A stretch of 32,463 bases of DNA from Synergistaceae bacterium. GTDB lineage: Bacteria > Synergistota > Synergistia > Synergistales > Synergistaceae. Below are positions 7,587 through 16,024 of this stretch, piece after piece. Made by a program: the position numbers and the translations under genes. The stretch is from NCBI GenBank assembly GCA_030523725.1, contig JAUNHV010000013.1, positions 1 to 32,463 of the forward strand, given 5' to 3'. Below the pieces are notes generated by a model. That model was not told where the DNA came from and ran no database searches. It was given only the letters and a program-made list of their open reading frames with translations. Positions within the stretch are counted from its first letter, which is position 1; each line of letters begins with the position of its first letter.

Positions 7587-8858
7587 TTATTTTTTCTTTT
7601 TAATTATTGTCTTCTTGTTCGTTTGTTTTGTAGTTTTTTGGACTGGTGCCTTACCACCAATCTTTTGTGTCAAAACTGCAATTGCTTTCTGTAACTGTTT
7701 GTCTTTCTTCTTATCTCTATTTATTTCCCCCTCAACCACAATATCTGGCTTCAGACCTTTTTTATCCATCATATACCCACTTGGAGTAAAGTATCTTGCA
7801 ATTGTAATGTATATCCCAGATTTGTCTGGTAAGTTAAATAATGTCTGGACTGAGCCCTTACCAAAACTTTTCTTACCAATTATTACTCCACGCTTGTGGT
7901 CTTTTATCGCACCTGAGAAAATTTCGCTTGCACTGGCAGAACCTTCATTTATCAACACGACAAGTGGTAGATTATTAGCTTTTCCAGGAATTGCGTAAAG
8001 TTCCTCATTTGCCCCTGGGAACCGTCCCTTCATGCTAACAACAAGTCCAGTATCAACGAATTGACTTGTAATCCTAACACATGCGTCTAACAGTCCACCT
8101 GGATTATTGCGAAGATCCACAATAAAACCCTGTGCTTTTTTTGTCATCAACTGTTTTACTGCTGCTTCAACATCTTCGTTTGTTTTTTGGTTAAACTGAT
8201 TAATTTTGATGTAGCCAAGCTTTCCAATCATCTCAAAACGGACTGTCTTTATCTTTATCATTTCACGGACAAGGTGAACATCTATCAATTGCGACGTTTT
8301 CTTATTCAAGCGGCGTATTGTTATGTCTACAGCCTCACCAGCCTTGCCACGCAAAAGCTTTACGACCTGATCAAGTTTCATACCATGGGTACTTTTCTTC
8401 CCAACCTTCACAATTTCATCCAATGGCTTTAGTCCTGCTCTTTCTGCAGGTGTCCCCTCCATTGGTGCTATAACTAATATTTTTTCATCACGCTGACCAA
8501 TGTAAATACCAAGTCCACCATACTCTCCCTGCATCTCCATATTTTCTTCTTCTAAATCTTTTGGCTCAACAAAGCGTGTATAAGGATCTTTTAGGGAAGA
8601 GACTAGCCCTTTCATTGCTCCATAATAAAGCTTTTCATCATCAAAGGTCTCTTTCTTATTAGCATCTACCTGATATGCGCCAAGTGTACGCTTGACCTGT
8701 AGGAGAATTTCCATCTGTTTTGGGGTAAAGGGAAGTCCTCCTGTACCGGGATCATCTTCCGCAATTACTGACCAACAAAAAACACTACCAAGCACCAAAA
8801 GGCACAAGGTAAATAGAACTAAAAATTTCTTTTTACTAAAAAAATCAAATTGCTTCAT
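7587..8858 (-). CDS. Carboxy-terminal processing protease, S41 family (CtpA/CtpB-like)
   Basis: 423-residue exported serine protease. An N-terminal signal/anchor helix (about 12-33) is followed by an N-terminal helical region, a PDZ domain (about 110-185: GLGIYIG, GTPAERAGLKPLDEIVKV) and the S41 catalytic core. The Ser/Lys dyad is visible in INEGSASASE (Ser309) and SFGKGSVQ (Lys334), with Gln338. A Lys-rich tail ends the protein. A GTG three codons upstream lies inside the AGAGGTG ribosome site, so the ATG at 8858 is preferred. It comes after the M23 peptidase and ftsEX, an arrangement common in Firmicutes, where such proteases trim or control cell-wall enzymes. The substrate is inferred, not known. 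Confidence 0.93.
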   Translation of the reverse strand: MKQFDFFSKKKFLVLFTLCLLVLGSVFCWSVIAEDDPGTGGLPFTPKQMEILLQVKRTLGAYQVDANKKETFDDEKLYYGAMKGLVSSLKDPYTRFVEPKDLEEENMEMQGEYGGLGIYIGQRDEKILVIAPMEGTPAERAGLKPLDEIVKVGKKSTHGMKLDQVVKLLRGKAGEAVDITIRRLNKKTSQLIDVHLVREMIKIKTVRFEMIGKLGYIKINQFNQKTNEDVEAAVKQLMTKKAQGFIVDLRNNPGGLLDACVRITSQFVDTGLVVSMKGRFPGANEELYAIPGKANNLPLVVLINEGSASASEIFSGAIKDHKRGVIIGKKSFGKGSVQTLFNLPDKSGIYITIARYFTPSGYMMDKKGLKPDIVVEGEINRDKKKDKQLQKAIAVLTQKIGGKAPVQKTTKQTNKKTIIKKKK

Positions 8859-8907
8859 GTGCAACACCTCTAAATATTAATTTTGCTTTTGGGCAATTTT
8901 TGCAATG

Positions 8908-10119
8908 TCATCTAAGGTAACTTAATGGATCTTTGGCTTTTCCGTTTATACGGACTTCAAAATGCAAATGGTTTCCTGTAGACATTCCAGTAGAACCAAC
9001 TAAGCCAATCGTGGTAGAAGCAGTTACCTTTTGTCCCTCACTCACTAAAATTCTTGAAAGGTGACCATAGACAGTTATCATGTCTCCCCCATGGTCTACC
9101 ATTATAACATTTCCATATCCCCTTTGCCAACCGGTAAAAAGAACCTCTCCAGCAAGAGCCGCCTTTACAGGAGTACCTTTTGGAGCAGCGATATCTAGCC
9201 CTGTGTGCTGACGCTTTACCTTCAAAACAGGATGCGTCCTCGTACCATATTGACTACTTATGCGTCCCTGGCACGGCCAATTCAATCTGCCACCTGTATA
9301 GTACCTGGTCTCAGGCTGCGCTACGCCACCACTTTTCTTAGCTCTTGCAGCGATCAAAGCTTTCTTTTGCCTTATAAGCCTTTGCACAGTGTTATCCAAT
9401 TCACGCTGTGCTTTTTTTATTTCGTCTAACTCGGCAAGGTATAGCTTCTTATCGTGCTGTACCTGAGCAAGTACTCTGTTCTTTTCTTTTGTATCTGCTT
9501 GAAGCTGAATATTTTGCTGACGTAAATCCTCATGCTGAACCTTGAGGTTGGAATTTTCTTGCTCTAATCTATGCTTAGACACTCCGAGCCGCCTTGTTTT
9601 TTCACCTAACGTGGTAATAAGCTCCTGGTCTTGTCTTGCTATTTTTTCTAACAAATGAACATTTTCCATAGCATCATGTGTACCTTTTGTTGATAACAGT
9701 AAATCTATGTCAGCTAATTGAGCATGCTTATATATGTTTATAAGCCTTGCTCTCAACAATTTTTTGTCTCTAATTATTTGACGCTCAAGTTCAGCAATAT
9801 TACTTTTAGTAACAACAATATTATTTTCTGTTTTTTGAATTTTTGCAGTAACTATATTTGTTTTTTGCTGGGTTAAAACAACTTTCTTGGCTAAATACGT
9901 TAGTTGTTGCGTAACATTTTTTTCTTTTTTGCGACTCGCACGAATCTTTGAATTAACATTTTTCATTTGGCTTTCAAGCTTCTTATAATTATGTTCCTGA
10001 AGCCTGATTTGCTCATCTAGTTCCTTTTCTTTCTGCTGCTGATCTGCATGACTGGGCACAGGAAACAACAACAAACAGAACACTGTGAGCAAATAAAAAA
10101 CACATAAACCTTTCTTCAT
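8908..10119 (-). CDS. M23 (LytM) peptidase with coiled coil, EnvC/CwlO-like FtsEX partner
   Basis: 403 residues. A signal peptide (about 1-25, ending SHA) precedes a long coiled coil (about 26-270, rich in Lys, Gln, Glu and Leu) and a C-terminal LytM domain (about 277-403). Zinc ligands are present: His305 and Asp309 in HTGLDI, and His386 in HLHFE; His353 (YGHLS) and His384 complete the site. Unlike E. coli EnvC, whose LytM domain is inactive, this one should cut peptidoglycan cross-links itself. The gene begins one base after the ftsX stop, so it is likely the hydrolase gated by FtsEX during division or elongation. The ATG at 10119, with an AAAGGCAG site, is preferred over an in-frame upstream start inside ftsX. 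Confidence 0.93.
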   Translation of the reverse strand: MKKGLCVFYLLTVFCLLLFPVPSHADQQQKEKELDEQIRLQEHNYKKLESQMKNVNSKIRASRKKEKNVTQQLTYLAKKVVLTQQKTNIVTAKIQKTENNIVVTKSNIAELERQIIRDKKLLRARLINIYKHAQLADIDLLLSTKGTHDAMENVHLLEKIARQDQELITTLGEKTRRLGVSKHRLEQENSNLKVQHEDLRQQNIQLQADTKEKNRVLAQVQHDKKLYLAELDEIKKAQRELDNTVQRLIRQKKALIAARAKKSGGVAQPETRYYTGGRLNWPCQGRISSQYGTRTHPVLKVKRQHTGLDIAAPKGTPVKAALAGEVLFTGWQRGYGNVIMVDHGGDMITVYGHLSRILVSEGQKVTASTTIGLVGSTGMSTGNHLHFEVRINGKAKDPLSYLR

Positions 10120-10120
10120 A

Positions 10121-11005
10121 CTACTGCCTTTTGTTAGCTTTGTAAACGAAATCACACACAGCAATAAGGCTTGCAAAGAAGCTAACAAGAGTTCCCCCTA
10201 ATATCAATTTCCAAGATAATTCTACAACAAATTGTGACGAATCTATAAAAGCAAAAAAAGGCATAAAGGCTTTCAAAATATTAATCAAATTTAAATATGA
10301 AAGTGAAAGAGCAACAGATGCGATTATAGCAGAAAGTCCACCTAGTATTGCCCCAGAAATTACAAAAGGAGCTATCACATAGCCACTTGTTGCTCCTACC
10401 CGAACCATCATATTTATCTCATTAGTATGAGAATAAGCAGTAAGACGTATGGTGTTAAAAAGGATTAGTGAACAGGCCACTAGTGCCATAACAATCATAG
10501 ATAACGACAAAGTATCCAAAAACTTAGATACTCTCGCTAATCTTTTTACCAAATCACCAGCATATATAACATCATCAACTTCATTCATAGACCTTAATTT
10601 CTCAACAATAGAAGGAACTAACTCAGAATCTGTAGCATATACTTCGATGCTTTCAGGTAGCGGATTATCTCCAACCAACGTAATTGCCTCAGATTGATCT
10701 CCAAGACGGGAACGCAACCTCTCCAGTGCATCAGCCTTGGAAACCAAATTAACATGAGAAACACCAGGCAAATTTTCCACCCTTGTTCTTGCCACAGCAA
10801 GGTTAACACCATTCTTAAGATAAGCTTGTACAGAAACTCCCTCTTCCATTGAATCAAATATATTTTTTACATTACTAGCGAAGAGCCAAGTAGCTCCAAC
10901 TATCGCAAACACACAAAATGACGTAAGTAGTGTAAAAATTGTCATCCCCCATTGACGTGTCAACAACCTTGTTGCATCACGAAATGCATATCTTAATTTT
11001 TGCAT
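10121..11005 (-). CDS. ftsX: Cell-division ABC transporter membrane subunit FtsX
   Basis: 294 residues with the FtsX layout: one helix near the N-terminus (about 20-42), a large extracytoplasmic loop (about 45-150) and three further helices toward the C-terminus (about 165-190, 210-240, 265-290). The loop holds the typical LPGVSHVNLVSKADALERL segment. FtsX does not transport; it passes the ATPase signal of FtsE through the membrane to a peptidoglycan hydrolase. Its start overlaps the end of ftsE by 13 bases, and its GGAGGA ribosome site lies inside ftsE, indicating coupled translation. The M23 peptidase follows after one base. Confidence 0.95.
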   Translation of the reverse strand: MQKLRYAFRDATRLLTRQWGMTIFTLLTSFCVFAIVGATWLFASNVKNIFDSMEEGVSVQAYLKNGVNLAVARTRVENLPGVSHVNLVSKADALERLRSRLGDQSEAITLVGDNPLPESIEVYATDSELVPSIVEKLRSMNEVDDVIYAGDLVKRLARVSKFLDTLSLSMIVMALVACSLILFNTIRLTAYSHTNEINMMVRVGATSGYVIAPFVISGAILGGLSAIIASVALSLSYLNLINILKAFMPFFAFIDSSQFVVELSWKLILGGTLVSFFASLIAVCDFVYKANKRQ

Positions 11006-11685
11006 AAGCTATATCCTCCATTTGGATCATCTCTTTGTATACGACCATGTGACAATTCTATGACCCTATGACGAAACTCGTTGACAATCTGCATATTGTG
11101 GGTTGAAACAATGATGGTAGTTCCAGCTGCATTTATATCAAATAATAAATCCATAATTGCGCCAGCTGTTCTAGGATCAAGGCTTGCAGTTGGTTCGTCC
11201 GCTAAAATTACATCCGGCTCAGTGACAATTGCTCTCGCAATCGCCAAACGCTGCTGCTCACCACCAGAAAGGAAGCTCGGCAACAAATCTTTTTTGCTCC
11301 AGAGTCCAACTTCATGCAAAACCTCCCCTGCATGATATCTCACGTCATGAGGGCTCAAACCAAGTATCTCCAGAATAAAGGCAATGTTCTCAAAAGCGGT
11401 TAACTGTGGTAATAATGCAAAATCTTGAAATATTATCCCCAAGCTACGCTTATACATTGCAGTTTCGTTACTAGACATACGTGCCAAGTCATAATTTCCG
11501 ACCATAACTCTTCCACTTGTAGGCAAAACTTCACAAGAAATAGTCTTCATGAACGTACTTTTCCCTGACCCAGTCGCACCAATAAGATACACGAACTCAC
11601 CAGTTTTAATTGTCGTTGTAACGTCTTCCAAAGCAATGGTATCCTTACCAAAAACCTTTGAAACATGTGTAAATTTAATATCCAT
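10993..11685 (-). CDS. ftsE: Cell-division ATP-binding protein FtsE
   Basis: 230-residue ABC ATPase. Walker A GATGSGKST is at 36-44, the Q-loop IIFQDF around 84-89, the signature LSGGEQQR at 139-146, Walker B VILADEP at 159-165 and the switch His in STHN at about 196. The N-terminus (MDIKFTHVSKVFGKDTIALEDV) is typical of FtsE rather than LolD. With FtsX it forms the cytoplasmic motor that activates cell-wall hydrolases at division. It starts 21 bases after csaB with a GTTGGAGAT ribosome site. Confidence 0.95.
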   Translation of the reverse strand: MDIKFTHVSKVFGKDTIALEDVTTTIKTGEFVYLIGATGSGKSTFMKTISCEVLPTSGRVMVGNYDLARMSSNETAMYKRSLGIIFQDFALLPQLTAFENIAFILEILGLSPHDVRYHAGEVLHEVGLWSKKDLLPSFLSGGEQQRLAIARAIVTEPDVILADEPTASLDPRTAGAIMDLLFDINAAGTTIIVSTHNMQIVNEFRHRVIELSHGRIQRDDPNGGYSLCKN

Positions 11686-11706
11686 ATTTCTATCTCCAAC
11701 TAAAAT

Positions 11707-12723
11707 TTATATATTTGATAAAATCTGCTCCAATAGAATTTTTTCCGCAACAAGTCGATTAAAATCTCCCTGTTCAATTTTCCTAAACATAACAGCAGGA
11801 GTATTGTCTTCCAAAAGAGGTAAATTATACTCTTCTGCAAAGCTACGAACCTTTGGATTGTATGGGCAAAGAGAAATTGGTAAGCGAAATGCAGCAGACA
11901 ATATACAAAAATGCAACCTCATACCAAGAGCAAATCTTGCACAAGCAGCTTCTGCTTCAAACTGATCAAGATTTTTTACAAGTATTACCGGTAGCTTAGG
12001 TAAAAAACCAACTTTGATCAATCGTTCAAACTCAGACTTATCACCTAAAGAAAAGGCAATATACTTCAATTGTAAATTGCTATTTGCTACAAAATTTACA
12101 GCTTTTTTCACTACAAGCTCTGCAAAATTTGCATAACCATCTCGCACATTTAATAATACATAGCTATTTTGCGACATATCAATACTAGTTGATCTATCAA
12201 AATTGTTCAATAATAAAACTAAATCACTATGTAAGTGACTTCCAATGGAGTGAAAATCCAAATACTCTTTGCTCTGTTCATCACGAACAGTTACTTTCGA
12301 AGCCAATTTGAAGGCAATGCAGGTAATAAGGCTTCCCAGCTTCGTGTTTAAAGGACCAATTGATTGTCCTATCATATATATTTTACATCCGCAAATTTTT
12401 GCAATAAATTCATAAAACAAATAATACAGACAACTCAGGATATTTTTTTCATCTTGAAAAATTCCTCCACCACCAAAAAGAAAGACCTTAGTTTTGAGAA
12501 AAGTCTTAATATTAGCAAATATATTCTTTCTAAATAACGATGTTATGCCTAGAGTCTTTGCAGTAGAATCATCAGTTCCAACAAGTATTCGTAGTGTCTC
12601 AGCATCATAACCAAGGTGAAGCAGTTCATTAACAAGTGAAGAGCAGAGCAACTCGTCCCCCAAATTACCAAAACCGTAATATCCAAATAGCACAAAATTT
12701 ATTGAACGCTTATCATAATTCAT
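11707..12723 (-). CDS. csaB: Polysaccharide pyruvyl transferase CsaB
   Basis: 338 residues of the polysaccharide pyruvyl transferase family, which moves pyruvate from PEP onto ManNAc-type sugars of cell-wall polymers to form ketals that SLH domains bind. Family motifs: GYYGFGNLGDE at 14-24, FGGGGIFQDE at 83-92, GQSIGPL at 119-125, and ALGMRLHFCILS near residue 270. The start overlaps the DUF5693 gene by 11 bases; ftsE follows. In Negativicutes SLH proteins tether the outer membrane to the wall, so this enzyme could serve that attachment, although some members use polyamine-modified peptidoglycan instead. The acceptor cannot be read from sequence. Confidence 0.88.
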   Translation of the reverse strand: MNYDKRSINFVLFGYYGFGNLGDELLCSSLVNELLHLGYDAETLRILVGTDDSTAKTLGITSLFRKNIFANIKTFLKTKVFLFGGGGIFQDEKNILSCLYYLFYEFIAKICGCKIYMIGQSIGPLNTKLGSLITCIAFKLASKVTVRDEQSKEYLDFHSIGSHLHSDLVLLLNNFDRSTSIDMSQNSYVLLNVRDGYANFAELVVKKAVNFVANSNLQLKYIAFSLGDKSEFERLIKVGFLPKLPVILVKNLDQFEAEAACARFALGMRLHFCILSAAFRLPISLCPYNPKVRSFAEEYNLPLLEDNTPAVMFRKIEQGDFNRLVAEKILLEQILSNI

Positions 12724-14593
12724 AATTGTATCTTTTTCTTATGCACTTCAATACAATTTTCAATAAAATTACAATAAAAATTCCCAAAATTGTTCCTAAA
12801 ATCATGCCGTTAGCCACACGAATTAACGTCATATAATACGCTGTGTGAAAATGACAGAAAGTGTTAAAAGATGAACCAAAGGCAACACAGGCAGCTAAAC
12901 GAAAGACCTCTCTATAATGCGGTATAAAATTATTTCTTGCAATGTAGCAATAAAGAATTACTGCAGGATAACCTAGTAAAAATTCTTTAGTTCTTGGTCG
13001 GACAATAAAAATACGCTCAAGTAAATTTCGAAAAGCCATTTCCGACGAAGAAACTTCCTCAACATTTCCACTGCGGATGGTCATAACTAGAAGTGCCAGA
13101 AGTACACATCCTAACAATGCAAGCTCTCCCCAGAGAGCAGGACGTAAAACAATCTCTCTTGGCGACTCAGGATGTACCCTCTTTAGCATATCATACACCA
13201 ACACTAGCAATATCGGTAACAACAGCGTTAATTTCACACCACTAAAGGGCGCGACACGAACGATAGCCTCAGTTGTTCCATAAAATGCCGCTATTGATGT
13301 CCCCCCCGCAAATACAAACAATATTGCTAATAAATAATTTACCAACTTTTTGGGGGACTTCACGTCTAATGCAACAAGCGTCGCTACAGTTGCACCTAAT
13401 CCCGCACAAAACCCACCGAAAAGTCTACTAACAAATTCATACCTATAAAGTACAAAAGCTAATGCAAGCGTAAAAAGTCCACCTAGAAGCATTGTGGTAA
13501 TATCAAACTTTGGTTTTTCAGTAAAAAGTGAAGAAAAATAAAACAAAGAAACAATAAAAAATAGTGAAATTGCAAGAGATGCAAAAGGTGAAGCTTTAAC
13601 ATTAGGAAAATACTGCGGCAAGCCCATTGTAAATCCGTGGTTAACAAGGGCATCTCGTGTAAAAGAAATATCTGCCATATAGTCCTCAAGTTTATCAGCC
13701 ATTTGCAAATCGTAAGGATGTAGCAGAAGAATTCTTATCGACCTCTCATGGATAGCACGAACATATCTGTCAAGGACGGTCTTTTTCGTTAGATTTCTAT
13801 TAATAATCTCATCTTTTGTTAAACTGTGAAGTTGCAAAACAAATGGTGACATCTCCTTTGCAAAATTTGCTGTTCCAATTTGCTTTACAAACTCAATAAG
13901 GCTTAGAGAAATATTGTGCTTTTTTAATTGTTCAGCAAGTGGTTTTACATCGGGATAAGCTGGAACAATGACACCAGCAACACATAGGCTAAAAATGCTA
14001 GGACAAAACTTAACCATCTCATCCATGTAAGATGCAACCATCGCTCCATCAACACCAACAGAAGCGCCTAAACGGAAAACTACTGGAATATTATTTTTCC
14101 TTGCAAAATCCAATCCTTGAAAATCAGGAAGATAAAAGACTGTGGCGATTTCTTCCACAGAAACAGGCAAACCGATGTAAATACCGTTAGCTGAATTTAG
14201 CCTCTGTGAAAGGGGATATTTCTTGGCAATATAGTTAAGCAAGTAATTTTTATAGCCATAATTATTGGCAATAAACAACACAGCTTGACCAAGCTTAAGC
14301 CCAGCTACAGAGCCACCGTCTAGCAACTTAAGCCCATCAGTCACGACTCCACTACTTGTCACGATATTATACTCACCACTAACAATGGCACGAACACCAC
14401 AATTGTATAGCTCGTCGTAAATTTCATTTTGCGTTCTCTGAGTTAGAAGAGCTAGATTGCCTATATCTTTAAAATCTGTTGCAAGACAAACCTGCTTATT
14501 CTTTTTTTCAAACTCCAGACGTTGTGACAATGAAAAAAACGAAAGGATAAAAACAAAACATAATATAACGACAGAAATAATTTTCTTATTCAT
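12713..14593 (-). CDS. DUF5693 family multi-pass membrane protein
   Basis: About 626 residues. An N-terminal signal/anchor helix (MNKKIISVVILCFVFILSFFSLS) is followed by an extracytoplasmic domain of about 300 residues and then a C-terminal membrane block of about 8 helices (roughly 340-620). The extracytoplasmic part has DFKDIGNLALLTQRTQNEIYDELYNCGVRAI near its start and repeated alpha/beta units with PVVFRLGAS and LFSLCVAGVIVPAYPDV. It is a Firmicute family of unknown function, usually found beside csaB, as here (11-base overlap). The ATG at 14593 overlaps the maf stop by eight bases; an upstream in-frame GTG is less likely because it falls in the ribosome site. A role in making or exporting the pyruvylated wall polymer is inference from context. 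Confidence 0.75.
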   Translation of the reverse strand: MNKKIISVVILCFVFILSFFSLSQRLEFEKKNKQVCLATDFKDIGNLALLTQRTQNEIYDELYNCGVRAIVSGEYNIVTSSGVVTDGLKLLDGGSVAGLKLGQAVLFIANNYGYKNYLLNYIAKKYPLSQRLNSANGIYIGLPVSVEEIATVFYLPDFQGLDFARKNNIPVVFRLGASVGVDGAMVASYMDEMVKFCPSIFSLCVAGVIVPAYPDVKPLAEQLKKHNISLSLIEFVKQIGTANFAKEMSPFVLQLHSLTKDEIINRNLTKKTVLDRYVRAIHERSIRILLLHPYDLQMADKLEDYMADISFTRDALVNHGFTMGLPQYFPNVKASPFASLAISLFFIVSLFYFSSLFTEKPKFDITTMLLGGLFTLALAFVLYRYEFVSRLFGGFCAGLGATVATLVALDVKSPKKLVNYLLAILFVFAGGTSIAAFYGTTEAIVRVAPFSGVKLTLLLPILLVLVYDMLKRVHPESPREIVLRPALWGELALLGCVLLALLVMTIRSGNVEEVSSSEMAFRNLLERIFIVRPRTKEFLLGYPAVILYCYIARNNFIPHYREVFRLAACVAFGSSFNTFCHFHTAYYMTLIRVANGMILGTILGIFIVILLKIVLKCIRKRYNYEL

Positions 14594-15185
14594 ACTTATC
14601 CGCTCCACAAAGCTGTTGTGTCAAAGGAAAACCTAGTCTCTCAAGCATAGAAGATAATAACATTAACGGCAATCCAACGACATTAAAGTAATCTCCTTCA
14701 ATATTAGAAATAAGTAATGCTCCACTTCCTTGAATGGCATAAGCACCAGCTTTATCCATGCTTTCTCCACAAGATATATAAGACAAGATCTCGGATTTGG
14801 TTAAGTGCTTCATCGTTACAAGACTTCTTGTATACGTTGTTAACACCTCACCACAAGGATTAATAACAGTAACTCCAGTGAACACTTCATGCGTTCGCCC
14901 TTCAAGACTCAACAGCATCGAGCACGCATCATCTTCATCCTCAGGTTTACCTAATATTTTGCCATCTGTTGCAACAATAGTATCTGCTCCTATAACCCAA
15001 GCAGATGAAACACAAGAAGCAACGTCTTGAGCCTTTTGCAATGAGAGTGCCTTTACAACTTCCTGCGGGGCAAGACTTAAATCTACGTTTTCAGGCTTAC
15101 TTGATGGTATCACGTCAAAAGTCCACCCCAGGCCTTTAAGCAATTCTATACGCCTAGGACTTTTTGAGGCTAAAACAATTTTCAT
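14586..15185 (-). CDS. maf: Maf-family nucleotide pyrophosphatase
   Basis: 199 residues, the normal Maf length. It starts with the ASKSPRR loop (6-12), followed by GADTIV near 67, GKP near 79, and DKAGAYAIQGSG with the closing IEGDYFNVVGLPL. Maf proteins hydrolyse dTTP/UTP or modified nucleotides to the monophosphates, and have been linked to division control. The gene lies six bases after uppP and overlaps the DUF5693 start. Substrate subtype (YhdE-like or YceF-like) was not resolved. Confidence 0.93.
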   Translation of the reverse strand: MKIVLASKSPRRIELLKGLGWTFDVIPSSKPENVDLSLAPQEVVKALSLQKAQDVASCVSSAWVIGADTIVATDGKILGKPEDEDDACSMLLSLEGRTHEVFTGVTVINPCGEVLTTYTRSLVTMKHLTKSEILSYISCGESMDKAGAYAIQGSGALLISNIEGDYFNVVGLPLMLLSSMLERLGFPLTQQLCGADKYE

Positions 15186-15191
15186 TAAGCA

Positions 15192-15980
15192 TTAGTAGCA
15201 AATTGCTACAACTCCGACTATAAAGCAGTAAATACCAAAATAATGCCACTTAGCTTCAATTACAAGTTTTTTCAAGAGTACCAAAGATAAATACCCCACA
15301 ACAAATGCCACGATGGCTCCTACAAACCATCCATCAGGAAGAGAATTAAAAAATTCTTCTGTCCCCAGGTCAAGATATTCCAAAAGGCAAGCACCACAAA
15401 TAGCCGGGATTGACAATAGAAAAGAAAACCTAAAGGCCTCTTCTTTGTTAACTCCCAAGAAAAGAGCAGTTGCAATGGTTGAACCGGAACGGGAAATTCC
15501 AGGAAGCGTAGCCAAACCTTGAACAAGCCCTATACACGTACTACTCGTGTAACCAATTTTATTCCCTTTATCTTGTGCAAATTTTGTTGCTAAAAGAATA
15601 GCACCGGTAATACAAAGAAATACACCTACCAATGCAACATCCCTTGAAAATTCCTCTACAAGTGGCTTAGTGGAAAGCCCAATAACACCAGTTAACACAG
15701 TTCCAATTAGAACACCAGAACCTAATCTCCAAGATGTTTCACTACGTAGTTTCTTAATCTTCAAAGCACGACACCACCCCGAAACAACCTCGGTAATATC
15801 ATTGCTAAAAAAGAAAAGTGTAGCAAGTGCAGTGGCTATATGCAAAACTAACTCATAGGGTAATGAAGATTCTAACTCAAGTCCCAATATTTCCTGAAAA
15901 ATTGTAAGATGTCCAGAACTGCTTACCGGCAAAAACTCCGTTAGTCCTTGCACAACACCGAGAAACAATGACTTCCACAT
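15192..15980 (-). CDS. uppP: Undecaprenyl-diphosphatase UppP (BacA)
   Basis: 262-residue membrane enzyme that recycles undecaprenyl diphosphate to the monophosphate carrier used for peptidoglycan and other wall polymers. The two conserved motifs are present: QGLTEFLPVSSSGHL near 10-25 and LPGISRSGSTI near 157-167. About eight hydrophobic helices are visible. An AGGAGG ribosome site precedes the ATG. Placement between RNase J and maf in this wall-synthesis operon fits its job; loss or change of this gene commonly alters bacitracin sensitivity. Confidence 0.96.
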   Translation of the reverse strand: MWKSLFLGVVQGLTEFLPVSSSGHLTIFQEILGLELESSLPYELVLHIATALATLFFFSNDITEVVSGWCRALKIKKLRSETSWRLGSGVLIGTVLTGVIGLSTKPLVEEFSRDVALVGVFLCITGAILLATKFAQDKGNKIGYTSSTCIGLVQGLATLPGISRSGSTIATALFLGVNKEEAFRFSFLLSIPAICGACLLEYLDLGTEEFFNSLPDGWFVGAIVAFVVGYLSLVLLKKLVIEAKWHYFGIYCFIVGVVAICY

Positions 15981-15996
15981 ATTAAATTGCCTCCTA

Positions 15997-16024
15997 AAAG
16001 TAAAATTTCTAAAGTAAAATTTCT
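15997..16024. repeat. 14-bp perfect tandem duplication at the RNase J/uppP junction
   Basis: AAAGTAAAATTTCT occurs at 15997-16010 and again at 16011-16024 without interruption. The second copy enters the RNase J stop codon and the first ends three bases from the uppP ribosome site. It lengthens an otherwise tight gap, probably by replication slippage. Confidence 0.85.

Noticed and set aside
7489-7998. 169-codon open frame opposite ompH-like and ctpA
   Set aside because: It spans the junction of two well-supported opposite-strand genes and shows only reversed composition of their signal peptides.
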